From Candidatus Benthicola azotiphorus (GTDB taxonomy: Bacteria; Gemmatimonadota; Gemmatimonadetes; Palauibacterales; Palauibacteraceae), in assembly GCA_947581745.1 (NCBI GenBank), contig CANPVW010000033.1:1-12028 (forward strand): a stretch of DNA of 12,028 nucleotides, written 5' to 3'. Positions 1 to 6,723 of the stretch are shown one piece after another. Position numbers and translations under genes: made by a program. The notes beneath the pieces were generated by a model. It ran no database searches and was not told the DNA's origin. It saw only the letters and a program-made list of their open reading frames with translations. The first letter of the stretch is position 1, and each line of letters opens with the position of its first letter.

Positions 1-1283
1 CGACTGAGGAACCACAGGAGCCAGGCGGCGAGGATGACCACCGCCGCAGCTACGGCTCCGCGGCTGATCAACGGCCAGCGCCGCACCTTCACGCTCGTGG
101 CTTCGAAAGTGCCCGTGCGCCGCACGCCTTCCCGATTGAGCTCGAAGGTCCAGGCCAGGCCCAGCGCGAGAGGAAAGCCGAGGATCAGCGCGATCTTGAC
201 CGGCTTGATCCACGAGTCGAGCTGGAAGTCCGGGAACGTGTTGGAGACCAGGTCGGCCGCCGCAGCCAGGAACGCGAGATAGACCAGGCCCACGTTGTAG
301 ACCTTCCTTCGCTTCAGCTCCTCCCAGAACGACAGCTTCCCGATCGAGCCGCTCCGCGAGCCCGCCGCGACTCCATGATCGCCCGTCCCGTCCACCGGGA
401 CGGGAACGCCGGGGGTGCTGACGCTCGAGTAGCCTCCCGTGCCAGCGCCCGAGGCCATCCGGACGGCATCGCCGAACTGAGCGGCTTGCGCGAAGCGGTC
501 GACCGGAAGTCTCGAAAGGGCCTTGAGCACCACGGCGTCCAGAGCCTCCGGGACTGTCTCCCTCAGCAACGTCAGCGAGGGTGGCGCCTCGGACTGTCTC
601 CGGGCCATCGTGATCTGGGGCGATCGGCCGGCGAGCGGAGCCTCGCCCGCGAGCATCTCGTACGTCACGCAAGCCAGCGAGTAGATGTCGCTGCGGCCAT
701 CGAGGACATCTTCGCCACGCGCTTGCTCCGGGCTCATGTACGCCGGCGTGCCGACCGCCATGCCCGTTTCGGTAAGACGCTCGCCACCCCCCAGGGTGAT
801 TGCCCGCGCGATTCCGAAGTCGGTCAGCAGGGCGTGTCGCCGGGTGAGAAGGACGTTCTCCGGCTTGATGTCCCGGTGAATCACGCCTCGAGCGTGAGCG
901 AAGTCGAGTGCATCGGCGATCTCGGCCGTGATGCCTACGGCCTGCTCCACCGGAAGGTATCGTTCCCGACGCAATCGATCCCGGAGGGTCTCTCCTTCCA
1001 CGACCGGTGTCACGTGGAACAGCAGGCCGTCCGCTTCCCCGGAGTCGTACAGAGGCAGGATATGAGGATGAACGAGGCTCGCGGCGATCTCGATCTCCCG
1101 GAGGAAGCGCTGCGCACCGACGGAAGCGGCGAGCTCGGGCAGCAGTACCTTCAGCGCGACCGTTCGATCGTGCTTGATGTCCCGGGCCTGGAAGACCATC
1201 GACATGCCGCCCCGTCCGAGCTCGTCCAGAACCTCGTAACGATCCTCCAGTGCGTGGGACACGCGTTCGAGAAGCCTGGACAT
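1..1283 (-). CDS. Membrane-anchored Ser/Thr protein kinase, PknB-like (C-terminus cut by window edge)
   Basis: This is a Hanks-type kinase expected to phosphorylate Ser/Thr of partner proteins at the inner membrane; 427 codons are visible and the frame runs off the left edge. Seen: glycine loop GRGGMSMV (23-30), VALK lysine K45, alpha-C Glu E63, HRDIKPEN with catalytic D138 and N143, DFG D155, and GTPAYMSPEQ (178-187). The kinase domain spans about 16-275. A Gly/Pro/Val linker (about 278-315) leads to an LKRRKVYNV-type membrane module with hydrophobic segments near 327-346 and 362-381, then a third near 408-427 at the edge. In proteins I recall, this module sits between a catalytic domain and periplasmic or TPR repeats, so a sensory C-terminus probably lies outside the window. 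No PASTA repeats are visible. The ATG at 1283 is one base after the stop of the upstream gene, so it is probably cotranscribed and translationally coupled; only a weak GGGA precedes it. The substrate cannot be told from sequence. Confidence 0.93.
   Translation of the reverse strand, partial: MSRLLERVSHALEDRYEVLDELGRGGMSMVFQARDIKHDRTVALKVLLPELAASVGAQRFLREIEIAASLVHPHILPLYDSGEADGLLFHVTPVVEGETLRDRLRRERYLPVEQAVGITAEIADALDFAHARGVIHRDIKPENVLLTRRHALLTDFGIARAITLGGGERLTETGMAVGTPAYMSPEQARGEDVLDGRSDIYSLACVTYEMLAGEAPLAGRSPQITMARRQSEAPPSLTLLRETVPEALDAVVLKALSRLPVDRFAQAAQFGDAVRMASGAGTGGYSSVSTPGVPVPVDGTGDHGVAAGSRSGSIGKLSFWEELKRRKVYNVGLVYLAFLAAAADLVSNTFPDFQLDSWIKPVKIALILGFPLALGLAWTFELNREGVRRTGTFEATSVKVRRWPLISRGAVAAAVVILAAWLLWFLS
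382..404 (-). repeat. Perfect 9-bp GC inverted repeat inside the kinase linker
   Basis: CCCGTCCCG (382-390) and CGGGACGGG (396-404) are perfect inverted arms with a 5-nt loop, able to form a stable hairpin in the mRNA. It lies in the Pro/Val/Gly linker between kinase domain and membrane module and encodes part of PVPVDGTG. There is no T-run, so it is not a terminator. Confidence 0.6.
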
Positions 1284-1284
1284 G

Positions 1285-2043
1285 TCACATTCCCGTCGGG
1301 TGGTCCAGGAAGCGGCAGTCCAGCCCGTATCGCTCGACGAGCAGATCGCCGATCGCACGGACTCCTGCCGTCTCTGTCGCGTAGTGCCCGGCGTAGATCA
1401 CGTTGACACCCAGCTCCATTGCCTCGTGAAACGTGTGATGCCCTCCTTCTCCCGTGACGAACGTATCCAAGCCATCCCGATGGGCCTGCTCGATGAGCGA
1501 TGACGCCCCACCCGTGGCGATCCCGACCCGCCGAACGTGCTCGGGTCCTCCCGTTACGATGTGCGGATCTGCACCGCACGCCCCGCGGACTCGCTCAGCC
1601 AGCTCGCGGAGGGAGAGATCGGTCGCACACCACAGCCCGACCCCCTGCAGTTCCTTCCACGCGCCGAAGGTCCCCTCGACCTCGAGGCCCAGCTCGCGCG
1701 CCAGGAGAACGTTGTTTCCGATCTCGGGATGCACGTCCAGCGGCAGATGCGCGGCGTAGAGGGCCATATCCGCGTCGAGCAGTGCCTTCAGCCTGCGGTA
1801 GGACCGGCCGGTCACGGGCAGCGGTTCGCCCCAGAACAACCCGTGGTGAACGACCAGAAGCTGCGCGCCGTCGCCCGCGGCCTCGTCGATCGTCGCCTGA
1901 CAGGCGTCGGTTGCCACACGCGCGCAGTCGATCGGAGAGCGACAGTCCACCTGGAGGCCGTTCCACGCACCCGGATAATCCGGGACTTCCCGGATGCCGA
2001 GGTACTCGTCGAGAAACTCGACGATCTCACGTAGATCTGCCAC
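1285..2043 (-). CDS. Nif3/YbgI-family dinuclear metal-binding protein
   Basis: This 252-residue protein belongs to the Nif3-like family (E. coli YbgI, often labelled GTP cyclohydrolase 1 type 2 homolog). The family forms toroidal hexamers with a two-metal centre; its physiological reaction is not settled. The expected metal ligands are visible: VVHHGLFW with H66 and H67, D103 in AAHLPLDVH, and H220 and E224 in AGHYATE near the C-terminus. Length matches the short form of the family (about 250), without the middle insert of longer Gram-positive homologues. The start is GTG at 2043, preceded at 3 nt by AAGGGGGT, a near-perfect ribosome-binding site. It lies 33 nt downstream of proS, and its stop is one base before the kinase start, so it sits in the hisS-proS-kinase transcript. 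Family assignment is firm; any enzymatic activity is not claimed. Confidence 0.93.
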   Translation of the reverse strand: MADLREIVEFLDEYLGIREVPDYPGAWNGLQVDCRSPIDCARVATDACQATIDEAAGDGAQLLVVHHGLFWGEPLPVTGRSYRRLKALLDADMALYAAHLPLDVHPEIGNNVLLARELGLEVEGTFGAWKELQGVGLWCATDLSLRELAERVRGACGADPHIVTGGPEHVRRVGIATGGASSLIEQAHRDGLDTFVTGEGGHHTFHEAMELGVNVIYAGHYATETAGVRAIGDLLVERYGLDCRFLDHPTGM

Positions 2044-2046
2044 TGG

Positions 2047-2054
2047 ACCCCCTT
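2047..2054 (-). promoter_or_regulatory. Ribosome-binding site of the Nif3-like gene
   Basis: AAGGGGGT on the minus strand, 3 nt before the GTG at 2043. It differs from the AAGGAGGT consensus by one base and fixes the GTG as the start. Spacing is on the short side. Confidence 0.6.
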
Positions 2055-2076
2055 GCCGCTGCGTCGAGCGGCCCGG

Positions 2077-3537
2077 TCAATAAGCCCTGGCCCTGACGAC
2101 TTCCGCGACCGACGGCTCACCGCACAAACATCGCGCGGGTGGCGTCGGAGACCGAAACTCGGCGTCCGGAATGACTCGAATGGTGGACTTCGTCTCTTCC
2201 TTGACCTTCTGTTCACAAGCCGGGTCTCCGCACCACCCCGTGAAAGCGAACCCGCCGACCGTATCCATCCGCTCCTGGAACTCGGCGTAGTCTTCGAGGC
2301 CGCGGATCGTGGCGGCCTCGCGGCGCTCACGTGCGGCCGCGAGCAGCTCTCCCTGCATGCTATCCAGGAGTGCTGGCAATCGGACGGGCAACTCGGCGAC
2401 CGGGATCGGGAACTTCCGGTCCGCATCCGGTCCAGTGAATCGCCGCACGGCCATCACACTCCCGGCCTTCACGTCGCGCGGCCCGATCTCGAGTCGTACG
2501 GGGACTCCCCGGCGTTCCCATTCGTAGTACTTGGAGCCCGGGTTCATTCCATCTCGGTCGTCGACGTGCACCCTGACGCCCGCTTCCTCCAGATCCCTCC
2601 GCACGTGAGCCCCCGCCTCGAGCACGAGCTCTTTCTGCTCCTCGTCGCGCCATATCGGGACGACCACGGCTTCGTAGGGGGCCAGCTTTGGCGGAAGGAT
2701 GAGGCCCTCATCGTCGCCGTGCGTCATGATCAGTGCGCCCACGAGCCTCGTGGACACGCCCCAGGACGTGCTCCAGACATAGACGTGCTCCCCCTCCTCC
2801 GTCTGGAACCGCACGTCGAACGCCCGGGCGAAGTTCTGGCCCAGGTTATGGCTGGTACCTGCCTGCAGCGCCTTGTTGTCCTTCATGAGCGCTTCGCACG
2901 CGTAGGTCCGCAACGCACCGGCGAAGCGCTCGGCGTCCGTCTTCAAGCCGGTGATCACCGGCATGGCCATCCACTCTTCCATGAACGTCCGGTAGACCCC
3001 GAGCATCCTGCGGGTCTCCTCTTCCGCCTCCGCTTCATCGGCGTGTGCGGTATGTCCCTCCTGCCACAGGAACTCCGTCGTGCGCAGAAACGGACGGGTC
3101 CGCAGCTCCCACCGGACGACGTTCGCCCACTGGTTCAGGAGGACGGGGAGGTCCCGGTAGGAGTGAATCCAGTCGCCGAGAATCGGCCAGATGATCGCCT
3201 CCGATGTCGGCCGGACGACCAGGGGTTCCTCGAGCTGTGCGTGGCCCGCGTGCGTGACGATCGCCGTCTCGGGCGCGAAGCCTTTTACATGCTGGGCCTC
3301 CCGATCGAGTGCCGACTTCGGGAGGAACAGCGGGAAGTATGCGTTCTGGTGTCCCGTGGCCTTGAACATCCCGTCCAGCGCTGCCTGCATGAGCTCCCAG
3401 ATCCGATACCCATACGGGCGGATGACCATGCAACCCCGCACCGGCGAGTGGCTGGCGAGCTCCGCCTGCTGCACGATCTCGTTGTACCAGGCCGAGAAGT
3501 CCTCGCCCTGGGGTGTCAGCCCCTTACCGTTCCCCAT
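2077..3537 (-). CDS. proS: Prolyl-tRNA synthetase, eukaryote/archaeal-like type (ProS type 3)
   Basis: This cytosolic class II synthetase charges tRNA-Pro with proline. At 486 residues it has the short architecture with no bacterial editing insert between motifs 2 and 3. Seen in order: motif 1 region MVIRPYGYRIWE (37-48), VVRPTSEA (107-114), motif 2 region RTTEFLWQEGHTAH (152-165), motif 3 in GVSTRLVGALIMTHGDDEG (260-278), the anticodon-binding domain (about 285-390), and a C-terminal zinc-type domain with C436, C441, C470 and C472. The chain ends in Tyr, as this type usually does. The second cysteine pair is CLC (one residue between) where I would expect CXXC, a possible variation of the zinc site. 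The start is ATG at 3537, with GGGAGA about 9 nt upstream. It follows hisS by 44 nt, which hold a GC hairpin but no T-run, so the two are probably cotranscribed. Confidence 0.97.
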   Translation of the reverse strand: MGNGKGLTPQGEDFSAWYNEIVQQAELASHSPVRGCMVIRPYGYRIWELMQAALDGMFKATGHQNAYFPLFLPKSALDREAQHVKGFAPETAIVTHAGHAQLEEPLVVRPTSEAIIWPILGDWIHSYRDLPVLLNQWANVVRWELRTRPFLRTTEFLWQEGHTAHADEAEAEEETRRMLGVYRTFMEEWMAMPVITGLKTDAERFAGALRTYACEALMKDNKALQAGTSHNLGQNFARAFDVRFQTEEGEHVYVWSTSWGVSTRLVGALIMTHGDDEGLILPPKLAPYEAVVVPIWRDEEQKELVLEAGAHVRRDLEEAGVRVHVDDRDGMNPGSKYYEWERRGVPVRLEIGPRDVKAGSVMAVRRFTGPDADRKFPIPVAELPVRLPALLDSMQGELLAAARERREAATIRGLEDYAEFQERMDTVGGFAFTGWCGDPACEQKVKEETKSTIRVIPDAEFRSPTPPARCLCGEPSVAEVVRARAY

Positions 3538-3581
3538 ACTCCATCATCTCCCACACCGGGCCCCCGCCCGGACGTTCACGT

Positions 3582-4877
3582 TCACGAAGGCCTCCCGCTC
3601 GAACCACCGACCAGGTCCGAGGTCGAAAGCCTGACTTCATCCCCCGTATCCATCATCCGCACAACGCACTCTCCGGCGGCCACTTCCTCGGGTCCCACGA
3701 CGATGACCCGACCAGCGCCGGCCTGGTCCGCGGCCCTGAACTGTTTGCCGACCGCCCGGCTCCTGTAGTCGAAACCGACTCGTCGACCGGCCGCTCGCAA
3801 CTGGTGCACTATTCGAAGCGCCTCCGGCAGCACCTCCTCCGATACGTGAACCACGAAGTCGTCCAGCGCCGCCTCGCTGTGCGGGACCAGTCCACGATCC
3901 CGCAGCAGCTCCCCGAGCACCACGTCTCCCATGCCGAAACCGAGCGCCGGCAGATCCGGGCCCCCGACAGACTCCAGCAGGTCGTCGTAACGTCCGCCGC
4001 CGCAGATCGCCCGGAACCTGCCCTCGCGGTCCCACAACTCGAATACGAGACCCGTGTAGTAGGCGAGCCCCCTCACCAGGCCTGGATCGAGCAGGACGAA
4101 CTCCCCGAGTCCCGCCGCCTCTATCTGACGCCGGAACAGCCCGAGCCGTTCCACTCTCGCGACCACGACGTCCACGTGCGAAAAGCGCGCCGACAGCTCG
4201 TCGAGCGTCAGGTCCTTCAGGCCCGTCAGGCGCTCCCTCGTCCCGGCGTTCTCCACCCCGGCCTCGAGCAGCCGATCCAGGATCCACTCCTTGGACTCCC
4301 TGTCCGCCTTGTCGAGCGCGGCGAACGCCGCGGGCAGCGACGGCTCCGGAACCCCCATCTCGATCATCACCGCCGCGATGAGCTGCCTGTCCGAGTAACG
4401 TGCGACGAAGTCCTCAGACCCCAGCCCGAAGGCCCTGAGAACGTCGATGGCCGCAGCCACGACCTCCGCATCCGACGCCACCGAGGTCTCCCCGACGATG
4501 TCCAGGTTCAGCTGAAAGTGCTCGCGTAGACGCCCTTTCTGCGGTCTCTCGTACCGGAACAGCTGCGGTATCGAAAACCACTTGATCGGCTTCGGAAGCC
4601 CGCCGGCCCGGGCAGCGACCATGCGCGCGAAGGTCGGGGTCATCTCGGGCCGCAGGGCAACCTCGCGCCCCCCCTGGTCCGTGAACCCATACAGCTGCCC
4701 TACGATCTCGGCCCCCGACTTTTTCGTGTAGAGCTCGAGGCTCTCGAGCGGTGGGCCGTCGTACTCCACGAAACCGTAGCGCTGCGCCACCTCCCTCCAG
4801 GTATGGAAGATGTGCGAGCGAAGGGCCAGATCGGCCGGATAGAAATCCCGGAAGCCGGGCAAGCTGGACGTAGTCAT
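3582..4877 (-). CDS. hisS: Histidyl-tRNA synthetase
   Basis: This class II enzyme charges tRNA-His with histidine in the cytosol; 431 residues is normal. Seen: GFRDFYPAD at the N-terminus, ALRPEMTPTFARM (74-86), motif 2 FRYERPQKGRLREHFQLN (107-124), the histidine-binding stretch LVRGLAYYTGLVFE (267-280) with catalytic R269, GGGRYDDL (293-300), GFGMGDVV (313-320, motif 3 region), and an anticodon-binding domain from about 338. The usual GLDYYT reads GLAYYT here (A272 for Asp); I recall this in some diverged bacterial HisRS, and with all catalytic elements intact it does not suggest a HisZ-type paralogue. The ATG at 4877 has no recognisable ribosome-binding site. It is the first gene after a likely terminator (4914-4944), so it probably begins a transcript that continues through proS, the Nif3-like gene and the kinase. 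Confidence 0.96.
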   Translation of the reverse strand: MTTSSLPGFRDFYPADLALRSHIFHTWREVAQRYGFVEYDGPPLESLELYTKKSGAEIVGQLYGFTDQGGREVALRPEMTPTFARMVAARAGGLPKPIKWFSIPQLFRYERPQKGRLREHFQLNLDIVGETSVASDAEVVAAAIDVLRAFGLGSEDFVARYSDRQLIAAVMIEMGVPEPSLPAAFAALDKADRESKEWILDRLLEAGVENAGTRERLTGLKDLTLDELSARFSHVDVVVARVERLGLFRRQIEAAGLGEFVLLDPGLVRGLAYYTGLVFELWDREGRFRAICGGGRYDDLLESVGGPDLPALGFGMGDVVLGELLRDRGLVPHSEAALDDFVVHVSEEVLPEALRIVHQLRAAGRRVGFDYRSRAVGKQFRAADQAGAGRVIVVGPEEVAAGECVVRMMDTGDEVRLSTSDLVGGSSGRPS

Positions 4878-4887
4878 GGATCGCCAA

Positions 4888-4915
4888 TGTATCTGACGCG
4901 TCTCGCGACCGGCAA
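4888..4915 (-). promoter_or_regulatory. Possible hisS promoter (weak match)
   Basis: On the minus strand TTGCCG (4915-4910) is followed after 18 nt by TACATT (4891-4886), or after 16 nt by GATACA (4893-4888). These are 4/6 and 3-4/6 matches to sigma-70-like boxes. It is the only sizeable gap between the terminator of the upstream unit and hisS, so a promoter is expected here. The predicted transcription start falls within a few bases of the hisS ATG, which would give a leaderless or nearly leaderless mRNA. Box assignment is uncertain. Confidence 0.3.
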
Positions 4916-4944
4916 CAGAAAGCGCCGACCCGGGGGTCGGCGCT
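4914..4944 (-). terminator. Intrinsic (Rho-independent) terminator after the bacilliredoxin gene
   Basis: Positions 4921-4931 and 4934-4944 are perfect 11-base inverted arms (AGCGCCGACCC / GGGTCGGCGCT), physically about a 10-bp stem with a 4-nt loop. Reading the minus strand, the stem is followed by TTTCTGTT (4921-4914). It begins 32 nt after the bacilliredoxin stop and ends 37 nt before the hisS start, so it closes the upstream unit. The T-tract is interrupted, so efficiency is uncertain. Confidence 0.75.
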
Positions 4945-4975
4945 CCAGTCTCACGTCAGGCCCGCGGTCGAAGGC

Positions 4976-5401
4976 TCAGGCGGCGCCGCAGAACCGGTCG
5001 TAAGCCCCCTTGAGCTCCGTTGCGATGTCCGTCACCTCGCGTCCTTCGATCTGGTGCCGCTCCAGCATGAATACCTGCCTGCCCTGCCGAAAGAGCGCGA
5101 TAGACGGACTCGAGGGGCGGAATCCCTCGATATACTCCCTGGCCCGATCCGTCGCGTCCACGTCCTGGCCGGCAAACACCGTGACGATCCGATCCGGCTG
5201 CGTCTCGTGCCCCCTGGACATCGCTATCGCCGGGCGCGCGTTGGCTGCCGCGCAGCCACAGATCGAGTTGATCACCAGCAGCGTCGTGCCTTCGGAGCTC
5301 CCGAGAACCCGGTCGACGTCCTCGGGGCTGACCAGCTCCTCAGCACCGAGGCGAACCAGCTCGTCCCTCATCGGCCTCACGGCCTCAGGATCATATTTCA
5401 T
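4976..5401 (-). CDS. Bacilliredoxin, BrxA/BrxB (YphP/YqiW) family
   Basis: This is a 141-residue thioredoxin-like protein of the family that removes bacillithiol from bacillithiolated proteins (reduction of S-bacillithiol mixed disulphides) in the cytosol. Seen: KYDPEAVRPMRDELVRLG at the N-terminus, the active-site CGC motif C48-G49-C50 in VINSICGCAAANARPA, a conserved FRPSSPSIALF stretch (94-104), and ERHQIEGR (114-121). Length fits the family (about 140-145). The frame stays open upstream to 5446, but GGGAGAG 6 nt before the ATG at 5401, and the family N-terminus beginning MKYD, fix the start at 5401. It overlaps the folC stop by 11 nt, so translational coupling with folC is likely; a terminator follows. 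Family identity is strong. That this organism makes bacillithiol is inference: no bshA, bshB or bshC lies in the window. Confidence 0.92.
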   Translation of the reverse strand: MKYDPEAVRPMRDELVRLGAEELVSPEDVDRVLGSSEGTTLLVINSICGCAAANARPAIAMSRGHETQPDRIVTVFAGQDVDATDRAREYIEGFRPSSPSIALFRQGRQVFMLERHQIEGREVTDIATELKGAYDRFCGAA

Positions 5402-6683
5402 CCAGCTCTCTCCCGTTCCACTCGTCGAACAGCATGCTCCGTGCATCGCCCACCGTATGGGCGGATCCGGTCACGAGTACCGTCCCATCGCCCGCGAGTT
5501 CCCTCGCGCGCGCCATGGCGCGCCCGAAATCGGGCTCCACCTCCACCACCGCTGCCTGGACCGCCTGCAACGCGTCGTCCAGCCGCCAGCGTCGCGGCCC
5601 TGGCGACGATGGTGCGATGGTGAACACGGATGCGGAGACGACCTCCAGCAGCGGCCCGAGCATCTCCCTCCACGGCTTGTCTCCCAGAATCGACAGCAGC
5701 AGGACCAGCGGCCGCGGAAGCGGCAGCTGCTCGATCAGTGCCGCGAGGTTTCGCGTCGCCTCGGGGTTGTGCGCGATGTCGAGCACCCAGCAGCCCCGGC
5801 TCGCCTCGAACACCTCGAATCGCCCCGCCCACCTGACGGCCGCGAGGCCCTCGACCAGTCCAGTACGTGTCGTCCCCGTGTCCCATCTTTCGAGACAGCG
5901 GATCGCGATCGCCGCGTTCCTCGCCTGCTGCGGCCCTATCAACGGAATATTCACTCGAACACCATCCGCCCACCCGCTTGAACTGTAGCTGAACCTCGTT
6001 CCGTCCAGGGCGGTCGAGACCTCGCGCGCCTCGAAGTCCGTGCCGTACACATCCAGCGGAGCGCGGAGTTCCCGGGCCCTGTCTCGGACCACGGCCAGTG
6101 GTCCGGGCGTCATCCGGCCGAGCACGGTCGGCACTCCTGCCTTCAGTATGCCGGCCTTCTCCGCCGCCACCAGCTCCACAGTGTCGCCGAGGTAATCCGC
6201 ATGATCCAGGTCGAGTGACGTGATCGCGCTGACGCGGGGTCTCAGCACGTTGGTAGCGTCCAGCCGGCCGCCGAGACCCACCTCCACGACCATCGCGTCG
6301 CAGCGGGCGCGTCGGAAAGCCAGGAAGGCCAGGACGGTCGCGGATTCGAAGAACGATGCGTCCTCTCGCTCCGCCAGGACCAGGACGTCCTCGGCACACC
6401 GCTCCAGCAACCTCCGGTCCGCGGGCTCGCCGTCGATGCGAATGCGCTCGGCAAACTCCGACAGGTGCGGCGACGTGTACAGGCCGGTGACTCGACCCCC
6501 GGCACGCAGGACGGACTCGAGGAGTGCGGCCGTCGACCCCTTCCCGTTCGTGCCCGCGACGTGTACGGCGTCGATCCCGAGGTGCGGGTCCTCGAGGGAA
6601 CGGAGCATGGCGAGGGTCCTGTCGAGACCCCACTGGATGTGGTGGGCCGGCCGGCGCTCGAGGAGCTGGTTCAGAGCGGACAA
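5391..6683 (-). CDS. folC: Folylpolyglutamate synthase / dihydrofolate synthase
   Basis: This is an ATP-dependent Mur-ligase-fold enzyme that adds glutamate to folates (and probably to dihydropteroate) in the cytosol; 430 residues is typical. Seen: P-loop GTNGKGST (44-51), TSPHL (70-74), FESAT (112-116), EVGLGGRLDATN (134-145), SLDLDHADYLGDT (156-168), EKAGILK (175-181, holding the lysine carbamylated in the family), WAGRFEVFE (285-293), and DIAHNP (302-307) in the C-terminal domain. The start is uncertain: the best placed codon is a TTG at 6683 with no visible ribosome-binding site. The frame has no ATG or GTG back to an in-frame stop at 6731, and the next ATG would cut too far into the N-terminal helix. 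It lies 40 nt after accD; an accD-folC pair is also found in E. coli. Its end overlaps the bacilliredoxin start by 11 nt. Confidence 0.95.
   Translation of the reverse strand: MSALNQLLERRPAHHIQWGLDRTLAMLRSLEDPHLGIDAVHVAGTNGKGSTAALLESVLRAGGRVTGLYTSPHLSEFAERIRIDGEPADRRLLERCAEDVLVLAEREDASFFESATVLAFLAFRRARCDAMVVEVGLGGRLDATNVLRPRVSAITSLDLDHADYLGDTVELVAAEKAGILKAGVPTVLGRMTPGPLAVVRDRARELRAPLDVYGTDFEAREVSTALDGTRFSYSSSGWADGVRVNIPLIGPQQARNAAIAIRCLERWDTGTTRTGLVEGLAAVRWAGRFEVFEASRGCWVLDIAHNPEATRNLAALIEQLPLPRPLVLLLSILGDKPWREMLGPLLEVVSASVFTIAPSSPGPRRWRLDDALQAVQAAVVEVEPDFGRAMARARELAGDGTVLVTGSAHTVGDARSMLFDEWNGRELDEI
5408..5414 (-). promoter_or_regulatory. Ribosome-binding site that sets the bacilliredoxin start
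   Basis: GGGAGAG on the minus strand, 6 nt before the ATG at 5401 and inside the last codons of folC. It supports the shorter 141-residue protein over the extended frame from 5446. Confidence 0.6.
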
Positions 6684-6723
6684 GGGAGACGGAAGCGGTA
6701 GACAGTCCGAAGGTCGATGGCGC

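Noticed and set aside
551..601. Direct repeat GGACTGTCTCC at 551-561 and 591-601
   Set aside because: It lies in kinase coding sequence, in two different reading contexts, and occurs only twice; 11-base repeats are expected by chance in a window this size.
3556..3571. Perfect CCGGGC-GGGG-GCCCGG hairpin in the hisS-proS gap
   Set aside because: No T-run follows on either strand and the stem is only 6 bp, so it is not a convincing terminator, and cotranscription of hisS and proS remains more likely.
2053..3768. A 571-codon open frame on the plus strand opposite proS and hisS
   Set aside because: It is antisense to two certain genes, has the Arg/Pro/His/Leu-rich composition of a GC-driven shadow frame, and shows no family motif. 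The same holds for the plus-strand frames at 375-1406, 3513-4529, 6220-7722 and 7541-8965.
5402..5446. Upstream extension of the bacilliredoxin frame to 5446
   Set aside because: The extra 15 residues lie inside folC, do not resemble the family, and a good ribosome-binding site precedes the ATG at 5401.
5508..5523. 16-bp perfect palindrome GCGCGCCATGGCGCGC in folC
   Set aside because: It encodes repeated Ala/Arg codons in the protein and has no second copy or non-coding context; chance in GC-rich DNA explains it.
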